NCBI RefSeq assembly: GCF_029227915.1
Contig: NC_079882.1
Span: 1,612,001 to 1,676,000, forward strand
From: Hydractinia symbiolongicarpus
Lineage: Eukaryota > Cnidaria > Hydrozoa > Anthoathecata > Hydractiniidae
Length of the DNA: 64,000 nt
Direction: 5' to 3'
The notes under the pieces were generated by a model. That model was given only the letters and a program-made list of their open reading frames with translations, was not told the DNA's origin and searched no databases. This document shows, piece after piece, positions 1 through 12,300 of this stretch. Positions within the stretch are counted from its first letter, which is position 1; each line of letters starts with the position of its first letter. The position numbers were made by a program, and so were the translations under genes.

Positions 1-1109
1 CTCAAACGGACTGACACCGTTAGAAAGTCAATGAAAGGTAGTTTTAAAAAATGTCTCTATTCCTTCAGCGGGCGCAAACGGCTATGATTGGTCCCACAGT
101 AACGAATGACTTTTTTATCTAATTTCCTAAATGAAGCGCTACCACTGCACTCAATGTAACCACTGAGTTCCGGCAATCTTGTCGAGTTTAGAAGAATGTT
201 ATTTCTTGGACTCCAATTGTCTCATTTATCACATTTATCAGGTCACAGTCCAAAGTTAGTTCAATTATGTTCCACAGTCAATCGTTTCACTGTTAAAAGG
301 CATACAACCTAGTAATACCGGAAAAATAACACGAAATACATTTTGGTACGAATATGTGACTCAATCGTTGTAACTCAAACGGATTGATGCTGTTAGAAAG
401 TCATTGAAAGGTAGTATTTGAAGCTGTTGCTATTTCTTCAGCGCGCGATAACGGCTAGGATTTGTCCCACAGTAAATAATGACTTATTTATTTAAATTCC
501 TAAATGAAGCGCTACCACAGCGCCCAGTGTAATCGCTGAGTTCCGGCAATCATGTCAAATTGAAAAGAATGATATTTCTTGGAGTCCACTTGTCTCACCT
601 TCACATTTATAAGGTCACAGTCCACAATCCTTTCAGTAAAGTCCCACAGTCAATTGTTTCACTGTTAAAAGCCATACAACCCAGTTATACCGGAATAATA
701 TCATGAAACACATGTTGGTACAATTATGTGACTCAACCGTTGTAACTCAAATAGATTGATACTGTTAGAAAGTCAATGAAATGTAGTTCTTGAAGCTGCC
801 GCTATTTCTTCAGCGCGCGATAACGGCTAGGATTGGTCCCACAGTAAAGAATGACTTATTTATCTAAATTCTTAAATGAAGCGCTACCACAGCGCCCGGT
901 GTAATCGCTGAGTTCCGGCAATCATGTCAAATTAAGAAGAATGTTATTTCTTGCACTACAATTGTCTCATTTATCACATTTATCAGGTCACAGTCCAAAG
1001 TTAGTTCAATTAAGTCCCACAGTCAATCGTTTCATTGTTAAAAGCGATGCAACCTAGTAATATCAGAAAAATATCGCAAAATGCATGTTGGTACGAATAT
1101 GTGACCCAA

Positions 1110-1139
1110 CCGTTGTAACTCAAACGGACTTACACCGTT
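1110..1139. repeat. Per-monomer alternating dyad CCGTT / AACGG / CCGTT
   Basis: Representative of a motif at nearly every unit boundary. CCGTT (1110-1114), an 8-base spacer, AACGG (1123-1127), a 7-base spacer, then CCGTT again (1135-1139). The central AACGG can pair with either flanking CCGTT, giving two mutually exclusive 5-bp stems. Many units keep all three arms. Units with ATCGTT in the first arm, or ACCGG in the middle arm (the A-type units of 48.9-61 kb), lose one pairing option. Whether it forms a structure in vivo is not shown by sequence. Confidence 0.6.
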
Positions 1140-2610
1140 AGAAAGTCAATGAAAGGTAGTTTTACAAAATATCTCTATTCCTTCAGCGCGCGCAAACGGC
1201 TATGATTGGTCCCACAGTAAAGGATGACTTTTTTATCTAAATTCTTAAATGAAGCGCTACCACAGCGCCCAATGTAATCGCTGAGTTCCGGCAATCATGT
1301 CAAATTAAGGAGAATGTTATTTCTTGGAGTCCAATTTTCTCATTTATCACATTTATCAGGTCACAGTCCAAAGTTAGTTCAATTAAGTCCCACAGTCAAT
1401 CGTTTCATTGTTAAAAGCGATGCAACCTAGTAATATCAGAAAAATATCGCTAAATGCATGTTGGTACGAATATGTGACCCAACCGTTGTAACTCAAACGG
1501 ACTGACACCGTTAGAAAGTCAATGAAAGGTAGTTTTAGAAAATGTGTCTATTCCTTAAGCGCGCGCAAACGGCTATGATTGGTCCCACAGTAAAGAATGA
1601 CTTATTTATCTAAATTTTTAAAGGAAGCGCTACCAAAGCGCCCAGTGTAATCGTTCAGTTCCGGCAATCATGTCAAATTAAGAAGAATGATATTTCTTGC
1701 ACTCCAATTGTCTCATTTATCACATTTATCAGGTCACAGTCCAAAGTTAGTTCAATTAAGTCCCACTGTCAATCGTTTCATAGTTATAAGCGATGCAACC
1801 TAGTAATATCAGACAAGTTTCGCTAAATACATGTTGGTACGAATAGGTGACCCAACCGTTGTAACACAAACGGACTGAGACGGTTAGAAAGTCAATGAAA
1901 GGTAGTTTTAGAAAAATTCTCTATTCCTTCAGCGCGCGCAAACGGCTATGATTAGTCCCACAGTAAAGAATGACTTATTTATCTAAATTTTTAAAGAAAG
2001 CGCTACCAAAGCGCCCAGTGTAAACGCTCAGTTCAGGCAATCATCTCAAATTAAGAAGAATGTTACTTCTTGGAGTCTAATTGTCTCATTTATCACATTT
2101 ATCAGGTCACAGTCCAAAGTTATTTCAATTAAGTCCCACAGTCAATCGTTTCATAGTTATAAGCGATGCAACCTAGTAATATCAGACAAATATCGCTAAA
2201 TACATGTTAGTACGAATAGGTGACCCAACCGTTGTAACTCAAACGGACTGACACCGTTAGAAAGTCAATGAAAGGTAGTTTTAAAAAATGTCTCTATTCC
2301 TTCAGCGGGCGCAAACGGCTATGATTGGTCCCACAGTAACGAATGACTTTTTTATCTAATTTCCTAAATGAAGCGCTACCACTGCACTCAATGTAACCAC
2401 TGAGTTCCGGCAATCTTGTCGAGTTTAGAAGAATGTTATTTCTTGGACTCCAATTGTCTCATTTATCACATTTATCAGGTCACAGTCCAAAGTTAGTTCA
2501 ATTATGTTCCACAGTCAATCGTTTCACTGTTAAAAGGCATACAACCTAGTAATACCGGAAAAATAACACGAAATACATTTTGGTACGAATATGTGACTCA
2601 ATCGTTGTAA

Positions 2611-2982
2611 CTCAAACGGATTGATGCTGTTAGAAAGTCATTGAAAGGTAGTATTTGAAGCTGTTGCTATTTCTTCAGCGCGCGATAACGGCTAGGATTT
2701 GTCCCACAGTAAATAATGACTTATTTATTTAAATTCCTAAATGAAGCGCTACCACAGCGCCCAGTGTAATCGCTGAGTTCCGGCAATCATGTCAAATTGA
2801 AAAGAATGATATTTCTTGGAGTCCACTTGTCTCACCTTCACATCTATAAGGTCACAGTCCACAATCCTTTCAGTAAAGTCCCACAGTCAATTGTTTCACT
2901 GTTAAAAGCCATACAACCCAGTTATACCGGAATAAAATCATGAAACAAATGTTGGTACAATTATGTGACTCAACCGTTGTAA
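2611..2982. repeat. Exemplar monomer (372 bp) used to define the register
   Basis: A typical unit for orientation. Offset 1-30 is the CTCAAACGG/GTTAGAAAG boundary block. Offset 31-66 varies most between subfamilies (AGGTAGTTTTAG, ATGTAGTTTTTG and GTAGTTCTTGAAG types). The CpG-rich CAGCGCGCGATAACGG block starts near 67, GTCCCACAGT at 91 (base 2701) and a T/A-rich variable patch runs over 101-130. The GCGCT/AGCGC hairpin is at 136-150 (bases 2746-2760). GTCAAATTGA lies at 181, GTCACAGTCC at 241 (2851) and a second GTCCCACAGT at 268 (2878). The end of the unit is a conserved tract leading into ACCGTTGTAA. About 372 bp is close to two nucleosome repeats, which is common for satellites; phasing here is inference. 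Confidence 0.9.
2746..2760. repeat. Per-monomer 5-bp-stem hairpin GCGCT(N5)AGCGC
   Basis: Representative of an inverted repeat at offset 136-150 of the unit: GCGCT, loop ACCAC, AGCGC. The same stem appears with loops ACCAA (about 1633), ACAAT (about 9079), ACCAT (47 kb and rightward), ATCAC (about 36188) and ATCAG (about 21374), so the loop drifts while both arms are kept in most units. Broken versions also exist, for example ending TGCGC (38-44 kb) or AGCAC (B-type units of 48-61 kb), and an AGAGCC form near 4235 and 5725. Confidence 0.65.
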
Positions 2983-5766
2983 CTCAAATGGATTGATACT
3001 GTTAGAAAGTCAATGAAATGTAGTTCTTGAAGCTGCCGCTATTTCTTCAGCGCGCGATAACGGCTAGGATTGGTCCCACAGTAAAGAATGACTTATTTAT
3101 CTAAATTCTTAAATGAAGCGCTACCACAGCGCCCGGTGTAATCGCTGAGTTCCGGCAATCATGTCAAATTAAGAAGAATGTTATTTCTTGCACTACAATT
3201 GTCTCATTTATCACATTTATCAGGTCACAGTCCAAAGTTAGTTCAATTAAGTCCCACAGTCAATCGTTTCATTGTTAAAAGCGATGCAACCTAGTAATAT
3301 CAGAAAAATATCGCAAAATGCATGTTGGTACGAATATGTGACCCAACCGTTGTAACTCAAACGGACTTACACCGTTAGAAAGTCAATGAAAGGTAGTTTT
3401 ACAAAATATCTCTATTCCTTCAGCGCGCGCAAACGGCTATGATTGGTCCCACAGTAAAGGATGACTTTTTTATCTAAATTCTTAAATGAAGCGCTACCAC
3501 TGCACCAAATGTAACCACTGAGTTCCGGCAATCTTGTCGAATTTAGAAGAATGTTATTTCTTGGACTCCAATTGTCTCATTTATCACATTTATCAGGTCA
3601 CAGTTCAAAGTTAGTTCAATTAAGTCCCACAGTCAATCGTTACAATGTTATAGGCGATGCAACCTAGTAATATCAGAAAAGTATCGCTAAATACATGTTG
3701 GTACGAATATGTGACCCAACCGTGGAAACTCAAACGGACTTACACCGTTAGTAAGTCAGCGAAATGTAGTATTTGAAACTGTCTCTATTTCTTCAGCGCG
3801 TACTAACGGCTACGATTGGTCCCACAGTAAAAAATTACTTTTTTATCTTAATATTTAATTGAAGCGCTACCACAGCGCCCAGTGTAATCGCTAAGTTTCG
3901 GCAATCATGTCAAATTAAGAAGAATGTTATTTCTTGGAGTCCAATTGTCCCACTTTCACATTTATAACGTCACAGTCCATAATCAGTTCAATTATGTCCC
4001 ACAGTCAATCGTTTCACTGTTAAAAGCCATACAACCTAGAAATACCGGAAAAATAACACGAAAAACATTTTGGTACGAATATGTGACTCAATCGTTGTAA
4101 CTCAAACGGATTGATACTGTTAGAAAGTCATTGAAAGGTAGTATTTGAAGCTGTCGCTATTTCTTCAGCGCGCGATAACGGCTAGGATTTGTCCCACAGT
4201 AAATAATGACTTATTATCTAAATTCCTAAATGAAGCGCTACCAGAGAGCCTAGTGTAATCGCTGAGTTCCGGCAATCATGTCAAATTGAAAAGAATGATA
4301 TTTCTTGGAGTCCACTTGTCTCACCTTCACATCTATAAGGTCACAGTCCACAATCCTTTCAGTAAAGTCCCACAGTCAATTGTTTCACTGTTAAAAGCCA
4401 TACAACCCAGTTATACCGGAATAATATCATGAAACAAATGTTGGTACAATTATGTGACTCAACCGTTGTAACTCAAATGGATTGATACTGTTAGAAAGTC
4501 AATGAAATGTAGTTCTTGAAGCTGCCGCTATTTCTTCAGCGCGCGATAACGGCTAGGATTGGTCCCACAGTAAAGAATGACTTATTTATCTAAATTCTTA
4601 AATGAAGCGCTACCACAGCGCCCGGTGTAATCGCTGAGTTCCGGCAATCATGTCAAATTAAGAAGAATGTTATTTCTTGCACTACAATTGTCTCATTTAT
4701 CACATTTATCAGGTCACAGTCCAAAGTTAGTTCAATTAAGTCCCACAGTCAATCGTTTCATTGTTAAAAGCGATGCAACCTAGTAATATCAGAAAAATAT
4801 CGCAAAATGCATGTTGGTACGAATATGTGACCCAACCGTTGTAACTCAAACGGACTTACACCGTTAGAAAGTCAATGAAAGGTAGTTTTACAAAATATCT
4901 CTATTCCTTCAGCGCGCGCAAACGGCTATGATTGGTCCCACAGTAAAGGATGACTTTTTTATCTAAATTCTTAAATGAAGCGCTACCACTGCACCAAATG
5001 TAACCACTGAGTTCCGGCAATCTTGTCGAATTTAGAAGAATGTTATTTCTTGGACTCCAATTGTCTCATTTATCACATTTATCAGGTCACAGTTCAAAGT
5101 TAGTTCAATTAAGTCCCACAGTCAATCGTTACAATGTTATAGGCGATGCAACCTAGTAATATCAGAAAAGTATCGCTAAATACATGTTGGTACGAATATG
5201 TGACCCAACCGTGGAAACTCAAACGGACTTACACCGTTAGTAAGTCAGCGAAATGTAGTATTTGAAACTGTCTCTATTTCTTCAGCGCGTACTAACGGCT
5301 ACGATTGGTCCCACAGTAAAAAATTACTTTTTTATCTTAATATTTAATTGAAGCGCTACCACAGCGCCCAGTGTAATCGCTAAGTTTCGGCAATCATGTC
5401 AAATTAAGAAGAATGTTATTTCTTGGAGTCCAATTGTCCCACTTTCACATTTATAACGTCACAGTCCATAATCAGTTCAATTATGTCCCACAGTCAATCG
5501 TTTCACTGTTAAAAGCCATACAACCTAGAAATACCGGAAAAATAACACGAAAAACATTTTGGTACGAATATGTGACTCAATCGTTGTAACTCAAACGGAT
5601 TGATACTGTTAGAAAGTCATTGAAAGGTAGTATTTGAAGCTGTCGCTATTTCTTCAGCGCGCGATAACGGCTAGGATTTGTCCCACAGTAAATAATGACT
5701 TATTATCTAAATTCCTAAATGAAGCGCTACCAGAGAGCCTAGTGTAATCGCTGAGTTCCGGCAATC
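2762..5766. repeat. 4-monomer higher-order repeat, 1489-bp period
   Basis: Bases from about 2762 recur from about 4251 with a period of 1489-1490 bp, giving about two full copies. Unit starts 2983, 3356, 3729, 4101 correspond to 4472, 4845, 5218, 5590. Shared rare variants include CGTGGAAACT (near 3721/5210), GTTAGTAAGTCAGCG (near 3749/5238), and the GCGCTACCAGAGAGCC form (near 4230/5720). The match ends after GGCAATCA near 5766, where the left copy reads TGTCAAATTGA and the right copy CGTCAAATTAA. The block overlaps the end of the 6-monomer repeat, so its first units are shared with that duplication. Confidence 0.9.
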
Positions 5767-8700
5767 ACGTCAAATTAAGAAGAATGTTATTTCTTGCAGT
5801 CCAATTGTCTCACCTTCACATTTACAAGGTCACAGTCCAAAATCAATTCAGTAAAGTCCCACAGTCAATTGTCTCACTGTTAAAAGCCATACAACCCAGT
5901 AATACCGGAATAATATCATGAACCACATGTTGGTACAATTATGTGACTCAACCGTTGTAACTCAAACGGATTGATACTGTTAGAAAGTCAATGAAATGTA
6001 GTTCTTGAAGCTGTCGCTATTTCTTCAGCGCGCGATAACGGCTAGGATTGGTCCCACAGTAAAGAATGACTTATTTACCTAAATTCTTAAATGAAGCGCT
6101 ACCACAGCGCCCAGTGTAATCGCTGAGTTCCGGCAATCATGTCAAATTAAGGAGAATGTTATTTCTTGGAGTCCAATTTTCTCATTTATCACATTTATCA
6201 GGTCACAGTCCAAAGTTAGTTCAATTAAGTCCCACAGTCAATCGTTTCATTGTTAAAAGCGATGCAACCTAGTAATATCAGAAAAATATCGCTAAATGCA
6301 TGTTGGTACGAATATGTGACCCAACCGTTGTAACTCAAACGGACTGACGCCGTTAGAAAGTCAATGAAAGGTAGTTTTAGAAAATGTCTCTATTCCTTCA
6401 GCGCGCGCAAACGGCTATGATTGGTCCCACAGTAAAGAATGACTTATTTATCTAAATTTTTAAAGGAAGCGCTACCAAAGCGCCCAGTGTAATCGCTCAG
6501 TTCAGGCAATCATCTCAAATTAAGAAGAATGTTATTTCTTGGAGTCTAATTGTCTCATTTATCACATTTATCAGGTCACAATCCAAAGTTAGTTCAATTA
6601 AGTCCCACAGTCAATCGTTTCATAGTTATAAGCGATGCAACCTAGTAATATCAGACAAATATCTCTAAATACATTTTGGTACGAATATGTGACTCAATCG
6701 TTGTAACTCAAACGGATTGATACTGTTAGAAAGTCATTGAAAGGTAGTATTTGAAGCTGTCGCTATTTCTTCAGCGCGCGATAACGGCTAGGATTTGTCC
6801 CACAGTAAATAATGACTTATTTATCTAAATTCCTAAATGAAGCGCTACCACAGCGCCCAGTGTAATCGTTGAGTTCCGGCAATCACGTCAAATTAAACAG
6901 AATGTTATTTCTTGGTGTCCACTTTTCTCATTTATCACATTTATCAGGTCACAATCCAAAGTTAGTTCAATTAAGTCCCACAGTCAATCGTTTCACTGTT
7001 AAAAGCGATGCAACCTAGTAATATCAGATAAATATCGCTAAATACATGTTGGTACGAATATGTGACCCAACCGTTGAAACTCAAACGGACTGACACCGTT
7101 AGAAATTCAGCGAAATGTAGTACTCGAAACTGTCTCTATTTCTTCAGGCGCGATAACGGCTAGGATTGGTCCCACAGAAAAAAATTATTTTTTTTATCCT
7201 AATATTTAATTGAAGCGCTACAATAGCGCCCAGTGTAATCGCTAAGTTTCGGCAATCATGTCAAATTAAGAAGAATGTTATTTCTTGGAGTCCAATTGTC
7301 CCACTTTCACATTTATAAGGTCACAGTCCATAATCAGTTCAATTATGTCCCACAGTCAATCGTTTCACTGTTAAAAGCCATACAACCTAGTATTACCGGA
7401 AAAATAACACGAAATACATGTTGGTACAAATATGTGACTCAATCGTTGTAACTCAAACGGATTGATACTGTTAGAAAGTCATTGAAATGTAGTATTTGAA
7501 GCTGTCGCTATTTCTTCAGCGCGCGATAACGGCTAGGATTTGTCCCACAGTAAATAATGACTTATTATCTAAATTCCTAAATGAAGCGCTACCAGAGAGC
7601 CTAGTGTAATCGCTGAGTTCCGGCAATCACGTCAAATTAAGAAGAATGTTATTTCTTGCAGTCCAATTGTCTCACCTTCACATTTACAAGGTCACAGTCC
7701 AAAATAAATTCAGTAAAGTCCCACAGTCAATTGTCTCACTGTTAAAAGCCATACAACCCAGTAATACCGGAATAATATCATGAACCACATGTTGGTACAA
7801 TTATGTGACTCAACCGTTGTAACTCAAACGGATTGATACTGTTAGAAAGTCAATGAAATGTAGTTCTTGAAGCTGTCGCTATTTCTTCAGCGCGCGATAA
7901 CGGCTAGGATTGGTCCCACAGTAAAGAATGACTTATTTACCTAAATTCTTAAATGAAGCGCTACCACAGCGCCCAGTGTAATCGCTGAGTTCCGGCAATC
8001 ATGTCAAATTAAGGAGAATGTTATTTCTTGGAGTCCAATTTTCTCATTTATCACATTTATCAGGTCACAGTCCAAAGTTAGTTCAATTAAGTCCCACAGT
8101 CAATCGTTTCATTGTTAAAAGCGATGCAACCTAGTAATATCAGAAAAATATCGCTAAATGCATGTTGGTACGAATATGTGACCCAACCGTTGTAACTCAA
8201 ACGGACTGACGCCGTTAGAAAGTCAATGAAAGGTAGTTTTAGAAAATGTCTCTATTCCTTCAGCGCGCGCAAACGGCTATGATTGGTCCCACAGTAAAGA
8301 ATGACTTATTTATCTAAATTTTTAAAGGAAGCGCTACCAAAGCGCCCAGTGTAATCGCTCAGTTCAGGCAATCATCTCAAATTAAGAAGAATGTTATTTC
8401 TTGGAGTCTAATTGTCTCATTTATCACATTTATCAGGTCACAATCCAAAGTTAGTTCAATTAAGTCCCACAGTCAATCGTTTCATAGTTATAAGCGATGC
8501 AACCTAGTAATATCAGACAAATATCTCTAAATACATTTTGGTACGAATATGTGACTCAATCGTTGTAACTCAAACGGATTGATACTGTTAGAAAGTCATT
8601 GAAAGGTAGTATTTGAAGCTGTCGCTATTTCTTCAGCGCGCGATAACGGCTAGGATTTGTCCCACAGTAAATAATGACTTATTTATCTAAATTCCTAAAT

Positions 8701-9314
8701 GAAGCGCTACCACAGCGCCCAGTGTAATCGTTGAGTTCCGGCAATCACGTCAAATTAAACAGAATGTTATTTCTTGGTGTCCACTTTTCTCATTTATCAC
8801 ATTTATCAGGTCACAATCCAAAGTTAGTTCAATTAAGTCCCACAGTCAATCGTTTCACTGTTAAAAGCGATGCAACCTAGTAATATCAGATAAATATCGC
8901 TAAATACATGTTGGTACGAATATGTGACCCAACCGTTGAAACTCAAACGGACTGACACCGTTAGAAATTCAGCGAAATGTAGTACTCGAAACTGTCTCTA
9001 TTTCTTCAGCGCGCGATAACGGCTAGGATTGGTCCCACAGAAAAAAATTACTTTTTTTATCCTAATATTTAATTGAAGCGCTACAATAGCGCCCAGTGTA
9101 ATCGCTAAGTTTGGGCAATCATGTCAAATTAAGAAGAATGTTATTTCTTGGAGTCCAATTGTCCCACTTTCACATTTATAAGGTCACAGTCCATAATCAG
9201 TTCAATTATGTCCCACAGTCAATCGTTTCACTGTTAAAAGCCATACAACCTAGTATTACCGGAAAAATAACACGAAATACATGTTGGTACAAATATGTGA
9301 TTCAATCGTTGTAA
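5590..9314. repeat. 5-monomer higher-order repeat, 1862-bp period
   Basis: Units at 5590, 5961, 6334, 6707, 7080 are matched by 7452, 7823, 8196, 8569, 8942. Shared markers are TTCTTGCAGTCC (5792/7655), GACGCCGTTAG (6346/8208), the ATCTCTAAATACATTTTGG run (about 6660/8522) and TTAAACAGAATG (about 6893/8755). The pair 7080/8942 differs by an indel: the left copy reads TTCAGGCGCG and the right TTCAGCGCGCG, which makes the left unit 372 and the right 373 bp. A further single-unit echo of 8942-9314 follows at 9315-9687, sharing the AAAAAAATTACTTTTTTTAT patch and GCGCTACAATAGCGC. Confidence 0.85.
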
Positions 9315-12300
9315 CTCAAGCGGATTGATACTGTTAGAAAGTCATTGAAAGGTAGTTTTTGAAGCTGTCTCTATTTCTTCAGCGCGCGATAACGGCTAGG
9401 ATTGGTCCCACAGAAAAAAATTACTTTTTTTATCCTAATATTTAATTGAAGCGCTACAATAGCGCCCAGTGTAATCGCTAAGTTTCGGCAATCATGTCAA
9501 ATTAAGAAGAATGTTATTTCTTGGAGTCCAATTGTCCCACTTTCACATTTATAAGGTCACAGTCCATAATCAGTTCAATTATGTCCCACAGTCAATCGTT
9601 TCACTGTTAAAAGCCATACAACCTAGTATTACCGGAAAAATAACACGAAATACATTTTGGTACAAATATGTGACTCAATCGTTGTAACTCAAGCGGATTG
9701 ATACTGTTAGAAAGTCATTGAAAGGTAGTTTTTGAAGCTGTCGCTATTTCTTCAGCGCGCGATAACGGCTAGGATTTGTCCCACAGTAAATAATGACTTA
9801 TTTATCTAAATTCCTAAATGAAGCGCTACCACAGCGCCCAGTGTAATCGCTGAGTTCCGGCAATCACGTCAAATTAAGAAGAATGTTATTTCTTGAAGTC
9901 CAATTGTCTCACCTTCACATTTACAAGGTCACAGTCCAAAATCAGTTCAGTAAAGTCCCACAGTCAATTGTCTCACTGTTAAAAGCCATACAACCCAGTA
10001 ATACCGGAATAATATCATGAACCACATGTTGGTACAATTATGTGACTCAACCGTTGTAACTCAAAGGGATTGATACTGTTAGAAAGTCAATGAAATGTAG
10101 TTCTTGAAGCTGTCGCTATTTCTTCAGCGCGCGATAACGGCTAGGATTGGTCCCACAGTAAAGAATGACTTATTTATCTAAATTCTTAAATGAAGCGCTA
10201 CCACAGCGCCCAGTGTAATCGCTGAGTTCCGGCAATCATGTCAAATTAAGGAAAATGTTATTTTTTGGAGTCCAATTTTCTCATTTATCACATTTATCAG
10301 GTCACAGTCCAAAGTTAGTTCAATTAAGTCCCACAGTCAATCGTTTCATTGTTAAAAGCGATGCAACTTAGTAATATCAGAAAAATATCGCTAAATGCAT
10401 GTTGGTACGAATATGTGACCCAACCGTTGTAACTCAAACGGACTGACACCGTTAGAAAGTCAATGAAAGGTAGTTTTAGAAAATGTCTTTATTCCTTCAG
10501 CGCGCGCAAACGGCTATGATTGGTCCCACAGTAAAGAATGACTTATTTATCTAAATTTTTAAAGGAAGCGCTACCAAAGCGCCCAGTGTAAACGCTCAGT
10601 TCAGGCAATCATCTCAAATTAAGAAGAATGTTACTTATTGGTGTCTAATTGTCTCATTTATCACATTTATCAGGTCACAGTCCAAAGTTAGTTCAATTAA
10701 GTTCCACAGTCAATCGTTTCATAGTTATCAGCGATGCAACCTAGTAATATCAGACAAATATCGCTAAATACATGTTAGTACGAATAGGTGACCCAACCGT
10801 TGTAACTCAAACGGACTGACACCGTTAGAAAGTCAATGAAAGGTAGTTTTAGAAAATATCTCTATTCCTTCAGCGCGCGCAAACGGCTATGATTGGTCCA
10901 ACAGTAACGAATGACTTTTTTATCTAAATTCTTAAATGAAGCGCTACCACTGCAGCCAATGTAACCACTGAGTTCCGGCAATCTTGTCGAATTTAGAAGA
11001 ATGTTATCTCTTGGACTCCAATTGTCTCATTTATCACATTTATCAGGTCACAGTTCAAGGTTAATTCAATTAAGTCCCACAGTCAATAGTTTCATTGTTA
11101 TAGGCGATGCAACCTAGTAATATCAGAAAAGTATCGCTAAATACATGTTGGTACGAATATGTGACCCAACCATGGAAACTCAAACGGACTTACACCGTTA
11201 GAAAGTCAGCGAAACGTACTATTTGAAACTGTCTCTATTTCATCAGCGCGTGCTAACGGCTACGATTGGTCCCACAGTAAAAAATTACTTTTTTTATCTT
11301 AATATTTGATTGAAGCGCTACAATAGCGCCCAGTGTAATCGCTAAGTTTCGGCAATCATGTCAAATTAAGAAGAATGTTATTTCTTGGAGTCCAATTGTC
11401 CCACTTTCACATTTATAAGGTCACAGTCCATAATCAGTTCAATTATGTCCCACAGTCAATCGTTTCACTGTTAAAAGCCATACAACCTAGTATTACCGGA
11501 AAAATAACACGAAATACATGTTGGTACAAATATGTGACTCAATCGTTGTAACTCAAACGGATTGATACTGTTAGAAAGTCATTGAAAGCTGGTATTTGAA
11601 GCTGTTGCTACTTCTTCAGCGCGCGATAACGGCTAGGATTTGTCCCACAGTAAAGAATGACTTATTTATCTAAATTCCTAAATGAAGCGCTACCACAGCG
11701 CCAAGTGTAATCGCTGAGTTCCGGCAATCACATCAAATTAAGAAGAATGTTATTTCTTGAAGTCCAATTGTCTCACTTTCACATTTATAAGGTCACAGTC
11801 CATAATCAGTTCAATAAGTCCCACAGTCAATCGTTTCACTGTTAAAAGCGATGCAACCTAGTAATATCAGATAAATATCGCTAAATACATGTTGGTACGA
11901 ATATGTGACCCAACCGTTGAAACTCAAACGGACTGACACCGTTAGAAATTCAGCGAAATGTAGTACTCGAAACTGTCTCTATTTCTTCAGCGCGCGATAA
12001 CGGCTAGGATTGGTCCCACAGAAAAAAATTACTTTTTTTATCCTAATATTTAATTGAAGCGCTACAATAGCGCCCAGTGTAATCGCTAAGTTTGGGCAAT
12101 CATGTCAAATTAAGAAGAATGTTATTTCTTGGAGTCCAATTGTCCCACTTTCACATTTATAAGGTCACAGTCCATAATCAGTTCAATTATGTCCCACAGT
12201 CAATCGTTTCACTGTTAAAAGCCATACAACCTAGTATTACCGAAAAAATAACACGAAATACATGTTGGTACAAATATGTGATTCAATCGTTGTAACTCAA

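Larger units (their letters stand above)
1..3500. repeat. 6-monomer higher-order repeat, 2237-bp period
   Basis: Bases 1 to about 1262 recur from 2238 to about 3500 with only a few substitutions (for example CATTTAT versus CATCTAT near 620/2842, and AATAGATTG versus AATGGATTG near 750/2987). Unit starts are 1, 374, 746, 1119, 1492, 1865, then 2238, 2611, 2983 and 3356. Similarity stops inside the fourth unit of the second copy, at GCGCTACCAC, where the second copy switches to the TGCACCAAATGTAACCACTG variant. The first copy is therefore complete and the second is cut by the junction with the next block. The first copy's true left edge is outside the window. Confidence 0.9.

Noticed and set aside
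7145-7160. Possible insertion or deletion event at the CAGGCGCG site
   Set aside because: Only a single-step length change in an alternating GC run, resolved by comparison with the sister unit near 9007.
9111-9314. Open frame of 67 codons, plus strand
   Set aside because: Starts at TTG inside a satellite unit, shows no domain, and is closed in almost all other units. Its twin at 12092-12295 is a DNA-level copy.
12092-12295. Open frame of 67 codons, plus strand
   Set aside because: Duplicate of the 9111 frame through the 2981-bp repeat; chance frame in satellite DNA.
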